DNA of 64,000 nt from Methylobacter sp. (GTDB taxonomy: Bacteria > Pseudomonadota > Gammaproteobacteria > Methylococcales > Methylomonadaceae), in NCBI GenBank assembly GCA_030653175.1, contig JAURZV010000073.1:1-64000 (forward strand), written 5' to 3'. Numbering within the stretch: the stretch's first letter is position 1; each line of letters opens with the position of its first letter. Under the pieces are notes generated by a model. That model searched no databases, was not told the DNA's origin, and saw only the letters and a list, made by a program, of their open reading frames with translations. The translations under genes were made by a program, and so were the position numbers. This document shows positions 8,455-18,270 of this stretch, in pieces.

Positions 8455-9843
8455 TTACTCGTTCAGATTTTGTAAAGACGGTTTAAATAATGCCGGTACA
8501 TCGGGCCGTTGTTGCAATTGATTTTCGGCATTAAAAATTCCGTGTTGTTGCAGCCACTGCTCAAACTCGGGCGCGGGTCGCAATCCCAGCACTTGGCGCA
8601 GATAAAGCGCATCATGGAACGACGTCGATTGATAATTGAGCATCACATCATCAGCGCCGGGAACGCCCATAATAAACGTACCGCCGGCAACGGCAAATTG
8701 AGTCAGCAGCATATCCATATCATCCTGATCGGCTTCGGCGTGGTTGGTGTAGCAGACATCGCAGCCCATAGGCAGGCCCAGTAATTTGCCGCAGAAATGA
8801 TCTTCCAGACCGGCGCGGATAATCTGTTTGCCGTCGTAAAGGTATTCCGGGCCGATAAAACCGACCACCGAGTTGACCAGCAGCGGTTTAAACTTGCGCG
8901 CGACCGCATAAGCCCTGGCTTCACAGGTTTGCTGATCCAGTCCCTGATGGGCATTGGCGGACAATGCACTGCCTTGGCCGGTTTCAAAATACATGCAGTT
9001 ATCGCCCAACGTGCCTCGATTCAGTTCCAGCGCGGCCAGTCGGGCTTCGTTTAATAACTCCAGGTTGATGCCGAAGCTGTCGTTGGCTTTTTGCGTCCCG
9101 GCAATGGATTGAAAGACCAAATCGACAGGCGCACCCTGTTCGATAGCTTTCAATGTCGTCGTCACATGCGCCAGTACACAGGATTGCGTTGGTATTTGAT
9201 AACGTTCGATCACATCATGCAGCATATGCAGCAGGCGCAAAGTTGCCTCAAGATTGTCGGAAGCCGGGTTAATACCGATAACGGCATCGCCGCAACCGTA
9301 CAGCAAGCCGTCCAGCAGACTGGCGGCGACACCGGCCGGGTTGTCGGTAGGATGATTCGGCTGCAAACGTGTAGACAAGCGGTTTTCCAGGCCGATAGTG
9401 TTTCGAAAGCGGGTAATAACACGGCATTTTTTAGCGACCAGAATCAGATCCTGGATGCGCATGATTTTGGACACGGCGGCCGCCATTTCAGGCGTGACGC
9501 CTGGGACTATGGCGGTTAGCGCTGCTGTTGTCGCCTGCTCGGACAGCAACCAGTTACGAAAATCGCCGACGGTCAAATGACTGATGGTCGCAAAAGCAGC
9601 GCTATCATGCCCGTCGATAATCAAGCGGGTGACTTCATCCTGTTCATAAGGCGCCAGCGCTTCATTAAGAAACTGCTTTAGCGGCACATCGGCAAGCACC
9701 CACTGGGCGGCGACCCGCTCAAGGTTATTGACCGCACCCACACCGGCAAGATAATCGCCGGAACGTGCCGGTGTAGCCTTAGCCATCAGGTTGCGTAGCG
9801 ATTTAAAGTCGTAGGTCTGATGGGTTATGCGGGTCTTATACAT
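8455..9843 (-). CDS. eutB: Ethanolamine ammonia-lyase large subunit
   Basis: 462 residues, the usual length for EutB, the TIM-barrel subunit that holds ethanolamine and the upper face of the cobalamin. Recognisable segments: DYLAGVGA near residue 30, RLQPNHPTDNPAG near 155, GDAVIGINPAS near 185, SVVGFIGPEYLY and GLPMGCDVCYTNHAEADQDD in the C-terminal half. It is followed directly by eutC. No cobalamin riboswitch or regulator was recognised upstream. Partner spacing and motifs make the call secure. Confidence 0.95.
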   Translation of the reverse strand: MYKTRITHQTYDFKSLRNLMAKATPARSGDYLAGVGAVNNLERVAAQWVLADVPLKQFLNEALAPYEQDEVTRLIIDGHDSAAFATISHLTVGDFRNWLLSEQATTAALTAIVPGVTPEMAAAVSKIMRIQDLILVAKKCRVITRFRNTIGLENRLSTRLQPNHPTDNPAGVAASLLDGLLYGCGDAVIGINPASDNLEATLRLLHMLHDVIERYQIPTQSCVLAHVTTTLKAIEQGAPVDLVFQSIAGTQKANDSFGINLELLNEARLAALELNRGTLGDNCMYFETGQGSALSANAHQGLDQQTCEARAYAVARKFKPLLVNSVVGFIGPEYLYDGKQIIRAGLEDHFCGKLLGLPMGCDVCYTNHAEADQDDMDMLLTQFAVAGGTFIMGVPGADDVMLNYQSTSFHDALYLRQVLGLRPAPEFEQWLQQHGIFNAENQLQQRPDVPALFKPSLQNLNE

Positions 9844-10089
9844 GATTGACTTATCCAGGGGTATTCGGAATGTTCAAGATAGCATGACATTATGAAGGCG
9901 ATGTTACACATGGATACAGGAGGTGAATCCATCCGCATGAATCAATGCGGAATGTGGGAGTTTATGCCACGTCCTTTTCACTCCGTACGGGCCGGCTACT
10001 TGTCACTTGCTGTGGACATAATAAGTCCACGCATAACAAGCCAATCATCCCGACTATGCCGGACACCCGGTTAATTCAATTGAAAATAT

Positions 10090-10266
10090 TTAAGCAAAAT
10101 AATCGGTAGCGCCAAACCAATCTACCGTATTTTGATTTGCAGGCGTCGGCTTTTCACTAACCAACTGGTCAAGGATATATTCCAGTCCATAAAAATTGCC
10201 ATTATCAAAAGCCTGATTCATGGGGGCGATAATATCACTATGCGTATCGAAATTTTGGTTAACCAT
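10090..10266 (-). CDS. Unrecognised 58-residue acidic small protein
   Basis: A short ORF starting at an ATG with a very strong Shine-Dalgarno (AGGAAGG, ending seven bases upstream). It reads MVNQNFDTHSDIIAPM at the N-terminus and ends NTVDWFGATDYFA. It is acidic and Asn/Asp-rich, with no Cys, no signal peptide and no membrane segment. A weak promoter, ATGACA-16-TACACT on the minus strand near 10305-10335, lies upstream. The size, strong ribosome site, Asn-rich body and aromatic tail resemble a peptide precursor or small regulatory protein, but no modifying enzyme sits next to it. Function unknown. It lies downstream of nothing and is probably transcribed alone. Confidence 0.55.
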   Translation of the reverse strand: MVNQNFDTHSDIIAPMNQAFDNGNFYGLEYILDQLVSEKPTPANQNTVDWFGATDYFA

Positions 10267-10960
10267 CTTTTACCTTCCTGTTTCGCTGACTGATGTACAA
10301 AATTAAGTGTAATACAGATAAATTTTTTGTCATGAAAAGCAATAATTTCTGTAATCCTTGGCTAAAAATACGCTTTGTTCGCTGAACAGAAACTGAAGCA
10401 GCGAGAAGGGATAAGCGGTCAGTTCTAACATTCCAGCATGTTGGAATGTTAGAACCCATTTTTGCATAGAGGGAGTCAACGCATCGCTCGTGATGGATGT
10501 TGCGTGATGTTGATGTGCCATTCGACAAACTCAGGACAGGCTTCAGCATATTCTATGCACTGAATTTGACATTGACTGGCTATTTTCGACACACAGGAGT
10601 CACTCAAGCCAGATTTCCAACTGGCAGCATGCCCACGGAAAGCGGGCAGTCGATTCTAGTGAACCAACTGTATCTGCCGGTAAACAGCGGAGGGCAATGA
10701 TTAGATATTTATACCTACTTATTTTTAAATTATCTCTATGAAACAGCTAAGATAAAAAAGGAATTTATTGTTGACTTAACGGTTATATAGTAATTATCTG
10801 TCGGAAGAGGGTTATTATGTCCACCTCCATTTTTAAGCGACTTTGCAGAATCGTTGCCGGTATCTGTGGGAAAAGCTTAAAGAGCCAATAGTACTAACCT
10901 ATATTCTTAAGCTCGACATGACCGGTTTTACAATATTTCATAGCAGCCACAAAACCCCAT
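10267..10960. other. Intergenic, repeat fragment and one possible micro-ORF
   Basis: Around 10505-10550 there is a stretch of the widespread kind that gives spurious 'LSLSNG'/'PFDKLRTG' peptides in shadow frames (TTCGACAAACTCAGGACAGG), so it is treated as a dispersed repeat. A 24-codon ORF at 10817-10891, with a GAAGAGG site before its ATG, precedes the histidine kinase but has no recognisable features. Nothing else is supported. Confidence 0.4.
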
Positions 10961-13057
10961 ATGATCATAAATCCAACTGAACCCAATACCCTGCGGACCA
11001 AGGCTGAGGCACATCTATCTCATGCTCCTGCAACAGAGTCTCTGGTTCACGCCAACGAAAAATTGCTCCTTGAACTCCAGGTACACCAGGTCCAGCTGGA
11101 AATGCAGAATGAGGAGTTGCGCCGCATGCATATCGCTCTGGAAGAATCCCATGCCAGTTATGTTGAGCTCTATGAATTGGCTCCGGTTGGTTATCTTACC
11201 CTCACGCACAATGGACTGATCGATAAGATTAACCTTACCGCAACGCAATTGCTTGGAGTGAGTCGCAACACAGTACTGTCCCGTCGTTTTGCAGCGTTGA
11301 TTACAGCCAAAGACGGCGACAACTGGCATATTTTTTTCTCCAAGGTAATGAAGCACAACAAGCGATTGAGTATCGAACTGATGCTGAAAGGCTTTAGCGA
11401 TACCGAGATACCTGTCCAGTTGGACTGTGTATGCGTAGATTCGATGCTGCGTGTCACGATGACCGACATCACCAAAATCAAGCAGGCCGAGGCACTCGCA
11501 ATAATTACTGCTGAACGCATGCAGACAGAAAAAGCACGAGAAAAAGCACTGAATCGACTTCAGAAAATTGCTAGTCAGCTGCCCGGTGTGGTGTTTCAAT
11601 TTCGTTTGCGTGCAGATGGCAGCTCCTGCTTTCCTTACGCAAGTGATGCCATCCGAAATATATACCGACTCAGCCCGGAGGAAGTTCGCGAAGATGCATC
11701 CAAAGTATTTGCCCTTATTCACCCAGACGACTACGACGACATCATCACCGCCATTCGGAAATCAGAATGGGACTTGAGTCCGTGGCGCCATGAATATCGA
11801 GTAAAGTTTGACGATGGCACAGTGCGCTGGCTGTCGGGCAACGCACTACTACAGAGGGAAGCGGACGGCTCGACGCTGTGGCATGGCTTCATCACTGACA
11901 TCACCGAAAGCAGGCAGGTGGAAATTGCACTGCGCGAAAGTAATAGACTGCTGGATTTGAGCATGCAAATGAGCCACATGGGTAGCTGGGATTACAACCC
12001 GGTCGATTGCACCGCGAAGCGCACGCTAGAGCATGATCGTATCTTCGGTTACGAATCGCTCCTGCCCCAGTGGAATTACGAGATATTTCTCGATCATGTG
12101 CTTCCCGAGGACCGTTTCGAGGTAGATCGACTCGTCCAAAAAGCCATCTTGACACGGGAAGGCGTTAATTTTGAGTGCCGTATATGCCGTGCCGATGGAG
12201 AGATGCGCTGGATATTGCTCGTCGGCGGATCTCATCTCGACGGCCACAGAGGAGTGGCGAGCATGTACGGAATCGTGCAGGACATCACCGAACGGAAATG
12301 CCTGGATCAGATGCTACGAGATAAGAACACCGAGCTGGAGATTGCCAAGTCTATGGCAGAAGAAGCTAACCTCGCCAAATCGGCTTTTCTTTCCAGGATG
12401 AGTCATGAGCTGCGGACTCCGCTCAATGCCATTCTCGGCTACGCCCAATTGCTGGAGACCGGATTACCGCCGCTAACAGATGCTCAGCTTAGCAGGCTGC
12501 AACCGATTATTAAAGCGGGATGGTATTTATTGGATCTGATTAATGACATCCTTGATCTCGCGGTGATCGAGTCCGGCAATATATCGCTGTCGCAAGAATC
12601 GTTGCCGCTGCTCGATGTTATGTACGAATGCCATGCGATGGTTCAATCGCAGGCTGACGAAAAAGGCATCCAGCTGAACTTTATCGAATTCGACAGTACC
12701 TGGACGATCTATGCCGATCGAACTCGGGTAACGCAGGTTCTGCTCAACTTACTTTCCAATGCGATCAAATATAACCGCAAACAGGGAATGGTGCAGGTGA
12801 AATGCACTCGCACCTCGGAACATATATGTATCTGCATCACAGACAACGGCGAAGGATTGTCTCCGGAAAAGCTGACGCAATTATTTCAGCCCTTCAATCG
12901 TCTCGGTCAAGAAACCGGTGACAAGGAAGGAACGGGGATTGGCCTGGTGGTAACCAAGACGCTGGTCGAACAGATGGGAGGCGCCATCGGTGTGAAAAGC
13001 ACTGTTGGCGTGGGCAGCGAATTCCGGATTGAACTGCTCCGTGTTATTGCACCGTAA
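10961..13057 (+). CDS. Cytosolic PAS-domain sensor histidine kinase
   Basis: 698 residues, no membrane segment. The N-terminal 60 residues form a coiled-coil rich in Glu/Gln. Three PAS domains follow: about 65-170 (YELAPVGYLTL), 200-330 (ending GFITDITES) and 335-455 (ending IVQDITER). A dimerisation/phosphoacceptor helix has H482 in SHELRTPLNA. The HATPase_c domain shows the N-box NLLSNAIKYN, DNGEG and GTGIGL. It belongs to the hybrid-free class with no receiver domain. No response regulator lies beside it, so its partner is elsewhere. The input signal is unknown; soluble multi-PAS kinases often sense redox state, oxygen or small ligands. Confidence 0.92.
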   Translation: MIINPTEPNTLRTKAEAHLSHAPATESLVHANEKLLLELQVHQVQLEMQNEELRRMHIALEESHASYVELYELAPVGYLTLTHNGLIDKINLTATQLLGVSRNTVLSRRFAALITAKDGDNWHIFFSKVMKHNKRLSIELMLKGFSDTEIPVQLDCVCVDSMLRVTMTDITKIKQAEALAIITAERMQTEKAREKALNRLQKIASQLPGVVFQFRLRADGSSCFPYASDAIRNIYRLSPEEVREDASKVFALIHPDDYDDIITAIRKSEWDLSPWRHEYRVKFDDGTVRWLSGNALLQREADGSTLWHGFITDITESRQVEIALRESNRLLDLSMQMSHMGSWDYNPVDCTAKRTLEHDRIFGYESLLPQWNYEIFLDHVLPEDRFEVDRLVQKAILTREGVNFECRICRADGEMRWILLVGGSHLDGHRGVASMYGIVQDITERKCLDQMLRDKNTELEIAKSMAEEANLAKSAFLSRMSHELRTPLNAILGYAQLLETGLPPLTDAQLSRLQPIIKAGWYLLDLINDILDLAVIESGNISLSQESLPLLDVMYECHAMVQSQADEKGIQLNFIEFDSTWTIYADRTRVTQVLLNLLSNAIKYNRKQGMVQVKCTRTSEHICICITDNGEGLSPEKLTQLFQPFNRLGQETGDKEGTGIGLVVTKTLVEQMGGAIGVKSTVGVGSEFRIELLRVIAP

Positions 13058-13281
13058 TTTGCCGCTAAAAATACAATCTCTCAGCCACTTGCACAACAGG
13101 CTATAGACAGGGCCACTCCATTTGACTTTTAAATTTAACGTAAAATCAATAGGTTAAATCTTTTGCACGGTTTTTTGATGTTTTTTATCGATTTTAACCA
13201 ATTGATCATAAATAGCTTTTATTTATATGTGCTCACCCTGAATTCATAAGGCCCTGCATTACCTTCTCATATTTGGAAAAA

Positions 13282-14187
13282 CTATTCCTTGTTTCCTGTT
13301 TTTGCATTATTGATGTAAAAATAATGCTTGTTCGGGCGCCCACTAAAACCAATTCCCATAAGTGCGAGTAACATTAGTGTCAGTGTGGCTGGTTCGGGAA
13401 CGGTTTGTCCGCTGACGGTACTAGTGTTTTCGTTACCGCTGAAGCCGACGCTGCCGAAGTCACTGCGACCAGTGCTATCATTGAAAATGCTGCATTCGTT
13501 CGAAATGGTATTAGTATCCATTGTCACCGCAGCATGCAGCGCGATCGCCCTACCGCACAGAATTTTTGCAGTTGTATTCAGAGTGATACTCTGATCTGCA
13601 AGAATATTCCCGGCAAAAACCGTACTAGTGCCAAGAGTCGCGGAACTTCCGACCTGCCAAAATACTCCATTATTTGCACCGCCATTGAGCACGCTGACAA
13701 CCGAGTTGCTTGCGGTCGTAAGCGCGCTCATGATTTGAAAGATGAACAGCGCATTGGGATTGTTTAGAGCGTCGAGAGTAAGTGTCCCCGTCAATTGAGC
13801 TGATGACGAAAAGGAATAGACACCGGGAGTGAGCGTGAGTCCACCAAGATCCTGACCAGTCAGGTCGCTAGTGACCGATTGCCCGGCAAGAACATTATAC
13901 GCATTGAGAGCATCAATCTGAGCCTGCTGCGCAACAGCATCAGTTTGGTGTACCGTTCCTGTGATAGATACGCTCCCTAACCCAGTGATCGAAGTGCCTG
14001 GGTAGACGCCCAGGTCGCCCCAAATAGTGGTCGATCCTGTATTGGTCACCGTGGATGCACCCAGAACTGCGTAACTCTGCGCACTACCCAGAAAAGGCGT
14101 TGCCAATGCCGAGGAGATTCCGTAAAGGGCTCCGATCACTATTAATGACAGTATCGACAAATATTTTGTTGTTCTCATTACATTCAC
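13282..14187 (-). CDS. Exported ice-binding-like protein (DUF3494) with PEP-CTERM
   Basis: 301 residues. There is an N-terminal signal peptide (about 1-29, cleaved near SALA-TP). A DUF3494 ice-binding domain covers about 34-233, recognisable from [22 protein letters not shown] and TPGVYSF and rich in Thr/Ser/Ala/Gly as in the beta-solenoid of microbial ice-binding proteins. A Ser/Asn linker leads to a PEP-CTERM sorting signal (VPEPAT at 263-268, hydrophobic helix, then Arg), which is cut by an exosortase during export. Unusually, about 15 residues follow the Arg. No exosortase gene is in the window. DUF3494 proteins can also be adhesins, so ice binding is a family inference. Confidence 0.88.
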   Translation of the reverse strand: MNVMRTTKYLSILSLIVIGALYGISSALATPFLGSAQSYAVLGASTVTNTGSTTIWGDLGVYPGTSITGLGSVSITGTVHQTDAVAQQAQIDALNAYNVLAGQSVTSDLTGQDLGGLTLTPGVYSFSSSAQLTGTLTLDALNNPNALFIFQIMSALTTASNSVVSVLNGGANNGVFWQVGSSATLGTSTVFAGNILADQSITLNTTAKILCGRAIALHAAVTMDTNTISNECSIFNDSTGRSDFGSVGFSGNENTSTVSGQTVPEPATLTLMLLALMGIGFSGRPNKHYFYINNAKTGNKE

Positions 14188-14907
14188 TCTTAAATTGTTA
14201 TTCGTTATATATCATTAAAGTTTCGCCAGCTTACCGATTAATTATATGCACATTATATGCCAAAAAAATATACTATTAAGGTATAATATGTTATCTATCA
14301 ATAGCCGACCTTAACATGAATTGAAAATGAATGAATTGGCACGAATTGTAAGAAATGCTGACAGTGCTATGGGATTTGAAATCAAACGCTACGAAAAGTA
14401 CCGATAGCCCCCCATTCTCATTCTGGAAGGCTTTCACAAATTAAATTTCTATTTTTGTCAGTTAAAGCCCTTTAAAATCATGGCTGTTCTGTAAAAGGCT
14501 TGGAAATTATTTATCTGAAAGTGTGTATTCATGAAAAAGCAATCGTTTTATCTAAAGTTACAAAGCAGCATTAGCTAAATCCTAATTTAGGTTGATATGT
14601 AATTTGAACTTATGTTACATATCAACACTGTTAGTAGCTTGCAATTGTTTTATAAAAAATTTCATAAGCGACAGAATACCGAATGTGTTACTTAGAATGT
14701 GAGGCTTCTTGATCGATTAGCTTAGTGTAAAAAAAACTAACACATAGTGTGAGCAATCCACGACTGTCTGTTCCTGGTCGTTAGCTGACTGCCAAGACGC
14801 TGCAGATCATAAATACCTTGATTGGCGAGCCCGTTAGAGCTTGTGTAATACAGCATTTTGTGGCTCCGATGCCCCACATTTCATTGCACTTCATACGAGC
14901 TACCCGC
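14188..14907. other. Intergenic, contains one perfect 12-base inverted repeat
   Basis: 720 bases without a gene. The AT-rich DNA next to 14188 probably holds the promoter of the ice-binding protein. GTTGATATGTAA (14591-14602) and TTACATATCAAC (14615-14626) form a perfect stem with a 12-base loop, either an operator or a terminator. Nothing else is supported. Confidence 0.45.
14591..14626. repeat. Perfect inverted repeat GTTGATATGTAA
   Basis: Two 12-base arms, exact reverse complements, 12 bases apart. There is no T-run after either arm, so a protein-binding site is as likely as a terminator. Confidence 0.5.
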
Positions 14908-16107
14908 TCACTCCGGCCCAGCTGCCAGGGCAATCGCCGCCCGTTGATTTTTGGTAAACGACAGTGGCGGAAGACGATCTTCGAGCAGGGTATCAACGAT
15001 GGTTGCCGAGGCATTGGGTTTGGCAAAACGCAAGGCATTGAGTTTCATTCGAGTCAACCTGTCAGGATCTTCCAGCAAGCGCTCCAGTTTGAAGGGGAGG
15101 GTGGTCAGGTCGTTGCACTTGACCGCGATACCTTCTTCCAACAGATGATCGCTGTTTCTTTCCTCTTGCCCCGGGATGGGGGACACCACACACATGGGCA
15201 GCCCGCAGGCGATAGCCTCGGAGGTCGTGATGCCGCCGGGCTTGCCGATGAAAATATCGGCCATTTTCATCAGCTTGTGCATTTCGTCGGTGTAACCCAG
15301 AACCTTAAACGTGGCGCTTCGGGTATCGACTAATTGCAAGATGCGCTGTTTCAGTTCATCGTTGCGTCCGCAGACAACCACCGTCTGCGCGTCGCTATTC
15401 AGGTTCAGCATCCGCTCCACCATGTACTCGGTGGGTCCTACGCCAAAGGCTCCCGCCGACAGCAGCAGAACCGGTTTTTCAGGATTCAATCCCAGGCGAA
15501 GCCGTTCTTCTATGCGGTTGACGGGTTGTTGAAAAACGGGGTCGATGGGTATGCCGGATACGGTGATTCTTTCGTTGGGAATGCCGAGCATTTCAAGATG
15601 AGCTCTGGTTTCATCGATAGCGACAAAATAACGGTGGAATGAACGCGACAACCACATGGCATGAAAATCGAAATCCGTTACCACAATGGACAGGCGCGCT
15701 TGCAACTGTTGGGTCGCAATCAGGTGGGAGATGATTCCGGCGGGCATGAAGTGGGTGCAGACTGTGATGTCCGGGTTGAATTCCCGGATAAACCGCACCA
15801 GCGGCTTGGTATTGAGCCGGTCTATCATGTGCCGCATTCTGTCCGTGTGCCAAGGTTCATCGCTGGTTTTATACCACCAGCCGAGGAAGTTCGGCGCAGA
15901 TCGCACCAGCGACGTATAAAAGCTGGAATAGAAATCCCGGAAAAGTTTATTGGTGTATTGCAGCGCATCATTATTGATGACTTCAGCAACCCGGCCGTCA
16001 GCGGCAAAGGAAAGCTCCAAGGCTGCGGCAGCCTTGATGTGGCCGGTTCCCGCCCCCGCCGACATAATTAAAACCCGTTTTTTCATCAGTGTATTAACAG
16101 CTAACAT
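14908..16107 (-). CDS. MGDG-synthase-like processive glycosyltransferase
   Basis: 399 residues, GT-B fold. The N-lobe carries GAGTGHIKAA (about 18-27), the lipid-acceptor loop of monogalactosyldiacylglycerol synthases and of bacterial UgtP-like diacylglycerol glucosyltransferases. The C-lobe has CGRNDELK, the nucleotide-sugar site GKPGGITTSEA and PIPGQEERNSDHL, all typical. It should transfer hexose from a UDP-sugar to diacylglycerol at the inner membrane. It lies 9 bases after lplT, the last gene of a lipid operon. The Met at residue 8 (16086) is an alternative start that gives the tight MKKRVLIMSAG beginning; no clear ribosome site decides between them. Confidence 0.85.
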   Translation of the reverse strand: MLAVNTLMKKRVLIMSAGAGTGHIKAAAALELSFAADGRVAEVINNDALQYTNKLFRDFYSSFYTSLVRSAPNFLGWWYKTSDEPWHTDRMRHMIDRLNTKPLVRFIREFNPDITVCTHFMPAGIISHLIATQQLQARLSIVVTDFDFHAMWLSRSFHRYFVAIDETRAHLEMLGIPNERITVSGIPIDPVFQQPVNRIEERLRLGLNPEKPVLLLSAGAFGVGPTEYMVERMLNLNSDAQTVVVCGRNDELKQRILQLVDTRSATFKVLGYTDEMHKLMKMADIFIGKPGGITTSEAIACGLPMCVVSPIPGQEERNSDHLLEEGIAVKCNDLTTLPFKLERLLEDPDRLTRMKLNALRFAKPNASATIVDTLLEDRLPPLSFTKNQRAAIALAAGPE

Positions 16108-16116
16108 CCCTTACTA

Positions 16117-17343
16117 CTAATCCTGATCATGACCATGCTTTTTGAATAACCAACCCATTGTAGCCGACAAAAATAGCCCAAACACGATCACAATGGTATG
16201 CACCGAAAGTCCGGCATCAATCATCAGCGCATAAGCGCCAAGCATCAATAAAATGCTAATATTTTCGTTGAAGTTTTGCACGGCGATGGAGTGTCCCGAA
16301 CCCATGAGTTGATGACCTCGATGCTGTAGCAATGCATTCATGGGTATCAGAAAACTGCCTGCCAGAACGCCGACCAGTATCAGCAGCAGCGCCGCCGGTC
16401 GCCAATCGGTCACTAATGCCATGCCTAATACAACGAAGCCCATGGCTATTCCCAAGGGTAATACTTTCACGGCATGTTCCAATGGCACAGCCTTGGCCGC
16501 TATCACGGAACCGATGGCAAGACCCACCGCAACTAAGGCAGTCAATTGAGTTGCCTGCTCCAGATCGAGCTTTAGCGATACCGCAGCCCAGGCGAGAATA
16601 ATGAAACGCAAGCTGGTTCCCGCTCCCCAAAACAGTGAGGTTACCGCAAGAGATACTTGCCCCAATGGGTCTTTCCACAGGAGCAGGAAAGATCGCCAGA
16701 AATCCGCCAACAGAAACCCTGGCGATCGATTCGACAGGGTGTGCTCAATGGGCAGCTTGGGAATATAACAATTGAGTATTGCCGCTACGATATAAAGACC
16801 AAAAATAATAAAAATCGCGAACTCGGGAGCGGTATCAATGCCTCCATTGAACTCAAGTCCTCTCAGTTGTTGAACAACTTGATCCTCAACACGATGACCG
16901 ATCAATAATCCTCCGAATATGGCTCCCAGGATGATGGCTGCAACGGTCAGACCTTCCATCCAGCCGTTTGCCCATACCAATTTATCGGTTGGAAGATATT
17001 CGGTCAGGATGCCGTATTTAGCCGGTGAGTACATTGCTGCGCCAATGCCGACAAAGCCATAGGCGAGCAGCGGATGCAAACCCAGTAACATGGTAGCGCA
17101 ACCGACTATCTTGATGCTGTTGCTAATGAACATGACCTGTCCTTTCGGCAGCGCATCGGAAAATGCGCCAACAAAGGGGGCGAGCACGATAAAGGAGAAC
17201 ACGAAAAATTGCTGTAATACAGGAGTTTGCCAGGAAGGAGCGTCCAGGCTTTTGAGCAGCGCGATAGCAGCGAAAAGAAGTGCGTTATCCCCCAGTGATG
17301 AAAAGAACTGTGCTGCAAGAATGGTGGTAAAACCGCGATTCAT
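16117..17343 (-). CDS. lplT: LplT-like lysophospholipid flippase (MFS)
   Basis: 408 residues, about 12 membrane helices. The start (MNRGFTTILAAQFFSSLGDNA) is the LplT hallmark, and further LplT segments are seen: PFVGAFSDALPKGQVM, GAAMYSPAKYGILTEYLP and MNALLQHRGHQLMGSGHSIAVQN. In E. coli LplT returns lysophosphatidylethanolamine to the inner leaflet for reacylation by Aas. Here no aas is adjacent; instead a glycolipid synthase follows within 9 bases. The substrate could be another lysolipid. The gene heads the 3' part of a lipid-remodelling operon. Confidence 0.88.
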   Translation of the reverse strand: MNRGFTTILAAQFFSSLGDNALLFAAIALLKSLDAPSWQTPVLQQFFVFSFIVLAPFVGAFSDALPKGQVMFISNSIKIVGCATMLLGLHPLLAYGFVGIGAAMYSPAKYGILTEYLPTDKLVWANGWMEGLTVAAIILGAIFGGLLIGHRVEDQVVQQLRGLEFNGGIDTAPEFAIFIIFGLYIVAAILNCYIPKLPIEHTLSNRSPGFLLADFWRSFLLLWKDPLGQVSLAVTSLFWGAGTSLRFIILAWAAVSLKLDLEQATQLTALVAVGLAIGSVIAAKAVPLEHAVKVLPLGIAMGFVVLGMALVTDWRPAALLLILVGVLAGSFLIPMNALLQHRGHQLMGSGHSIAVQNFNENISILLMLGAYALMIDAGLSVHTIVIVFGLFLSATMGWLFKKHGHDQD

Positions 17344-17475
17344 AGAATTATTTGCCCTGTGCGACTCTGTGGAAACCGGAATCGGTGCACTGTAAATGGT
17401 TAAAAGGTTTATTTAGGTTATCGGCTGCAAGCTTAAATCGAGGCAAGCGAAAGGTTTAACCGTTAAGCCATCTAT

Positions 17476-18270
17476 CTATTCAATGTTGACTTCCAGGGTC
17501 TCATTATGGGCGATAGTCGACTCAATCTTGTGCCACCTTACGAGTTCCAACGTTCCATTGAAGTGCTCCACTATTGCTGTGCAACTTTCCACGAAATCCC
17601 CCGTATTGATATATAAAAATCCGTCTATCTCCTTAATTTCAGCGTGGTGTATATGCCCGCAAATAACGCCATCAAGACCTTGGTCTTTAAGGGTGCTGAC
17701 GATACTTTCTTCATAATCGGAAATAAACTGAACCACATTCTTGACTTTGAATTTGACAAAGGCGGCAAGGGAGAAGTTCGACTGCATGCCAAACCAACGC
17801 CTGATCATTCGTAGCAAGCGATTAACCTCAATCAAAAAATCATATCCATCGCTGCCTAGCTTGGCAAGCCACTTGTGGCATTTGGCAATGGTGTCGTATT
17901 CGTCGCCATGGACAACCAGAAATTGCTTCCCGGCGGATGTGACATGCACATCTGAATTTTTAACGATGATGTCGCCAAAGACGTAATTGTCGTAGTGCCT
18001 GATGTTTTCGTCATGGTTGCCCGGTATATAGATGACCTGAGTGCCATGTCTGGCCTTGCGCAGGACTTTTTGAATCACCGTATTATGATCTCTGGGCCAA
18101 TACATTTTCTTGGAAAGCGCCCAAAAATCGATAATGTCGCCCACCAGGTAAAGTTTTTCACTCTCATTGTATTTTAGAAAATCGAGTAAAAGGTCGGCTC
18201 GGCATTGGGTGGAACCAAGGTGCAAATCGGAAATCCAGATGGTTCGATAGGTGATGGTATTCATAATCAA
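17476..18270 (-). CDS. UDP-diacylglucosamine diphosphatase-like metallophosphatase
   Basis: 264 residues. The calcineurin-like metal site is complete: SDLHLGS near 14, GDIIDFW near 45, GNHDENI near 85, HGDEYD near 120 and GHIHHAE near 207. It belongs to the LpxH-like group. In many genomes such proteins sit beside MGDG-synthase-like enzymes instead of the lipid A cluster. It is 132 bases upstream of lplT on the same strand, so co-transcription is possible but not certain. A role in lipid headgroup turnover is inferred from context; the true substrate is unknown. M3 is an alternative start. Confidence 0.8.
   Translation of the reverse strand: MIMNTITYRTIWISDLHLGSTQCRADLLLDFLKYNESEKLYLVGDIIDFWALSKKMYWPRDHNTVIQKVLRKARHGTQVIYIPGNHDENIRHYDNYVFGDIIVKNSDVHVTSAGKQFLVVHGDEYDTIAKCHKWLAKLGSDGYDFLIEVNRLLRMIRRWFGMQSNFSLAAFVKFKVKNVVQFISDYEESIVSTLKDQGLDGVICGHIHHAEIKEIDGFLYINTGDFVESCTAIVEHFNGTLELVRWHKIESTIAHNETLEVNIE

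Noticed and set aside
7644..9843. Bacterial microcompartment ethanolamine operon
   Set aside because: Only eutB and eutC are present; no shell, aldehyde dehydrogenase or regulator genes flank them.
10259..10549. 96-codon reverse ORF with LSLSNGTS
   Set aside because: This peptide is the usual translation of a dispersed repeat, and the better-supported 58-codon gene uses another frame here.
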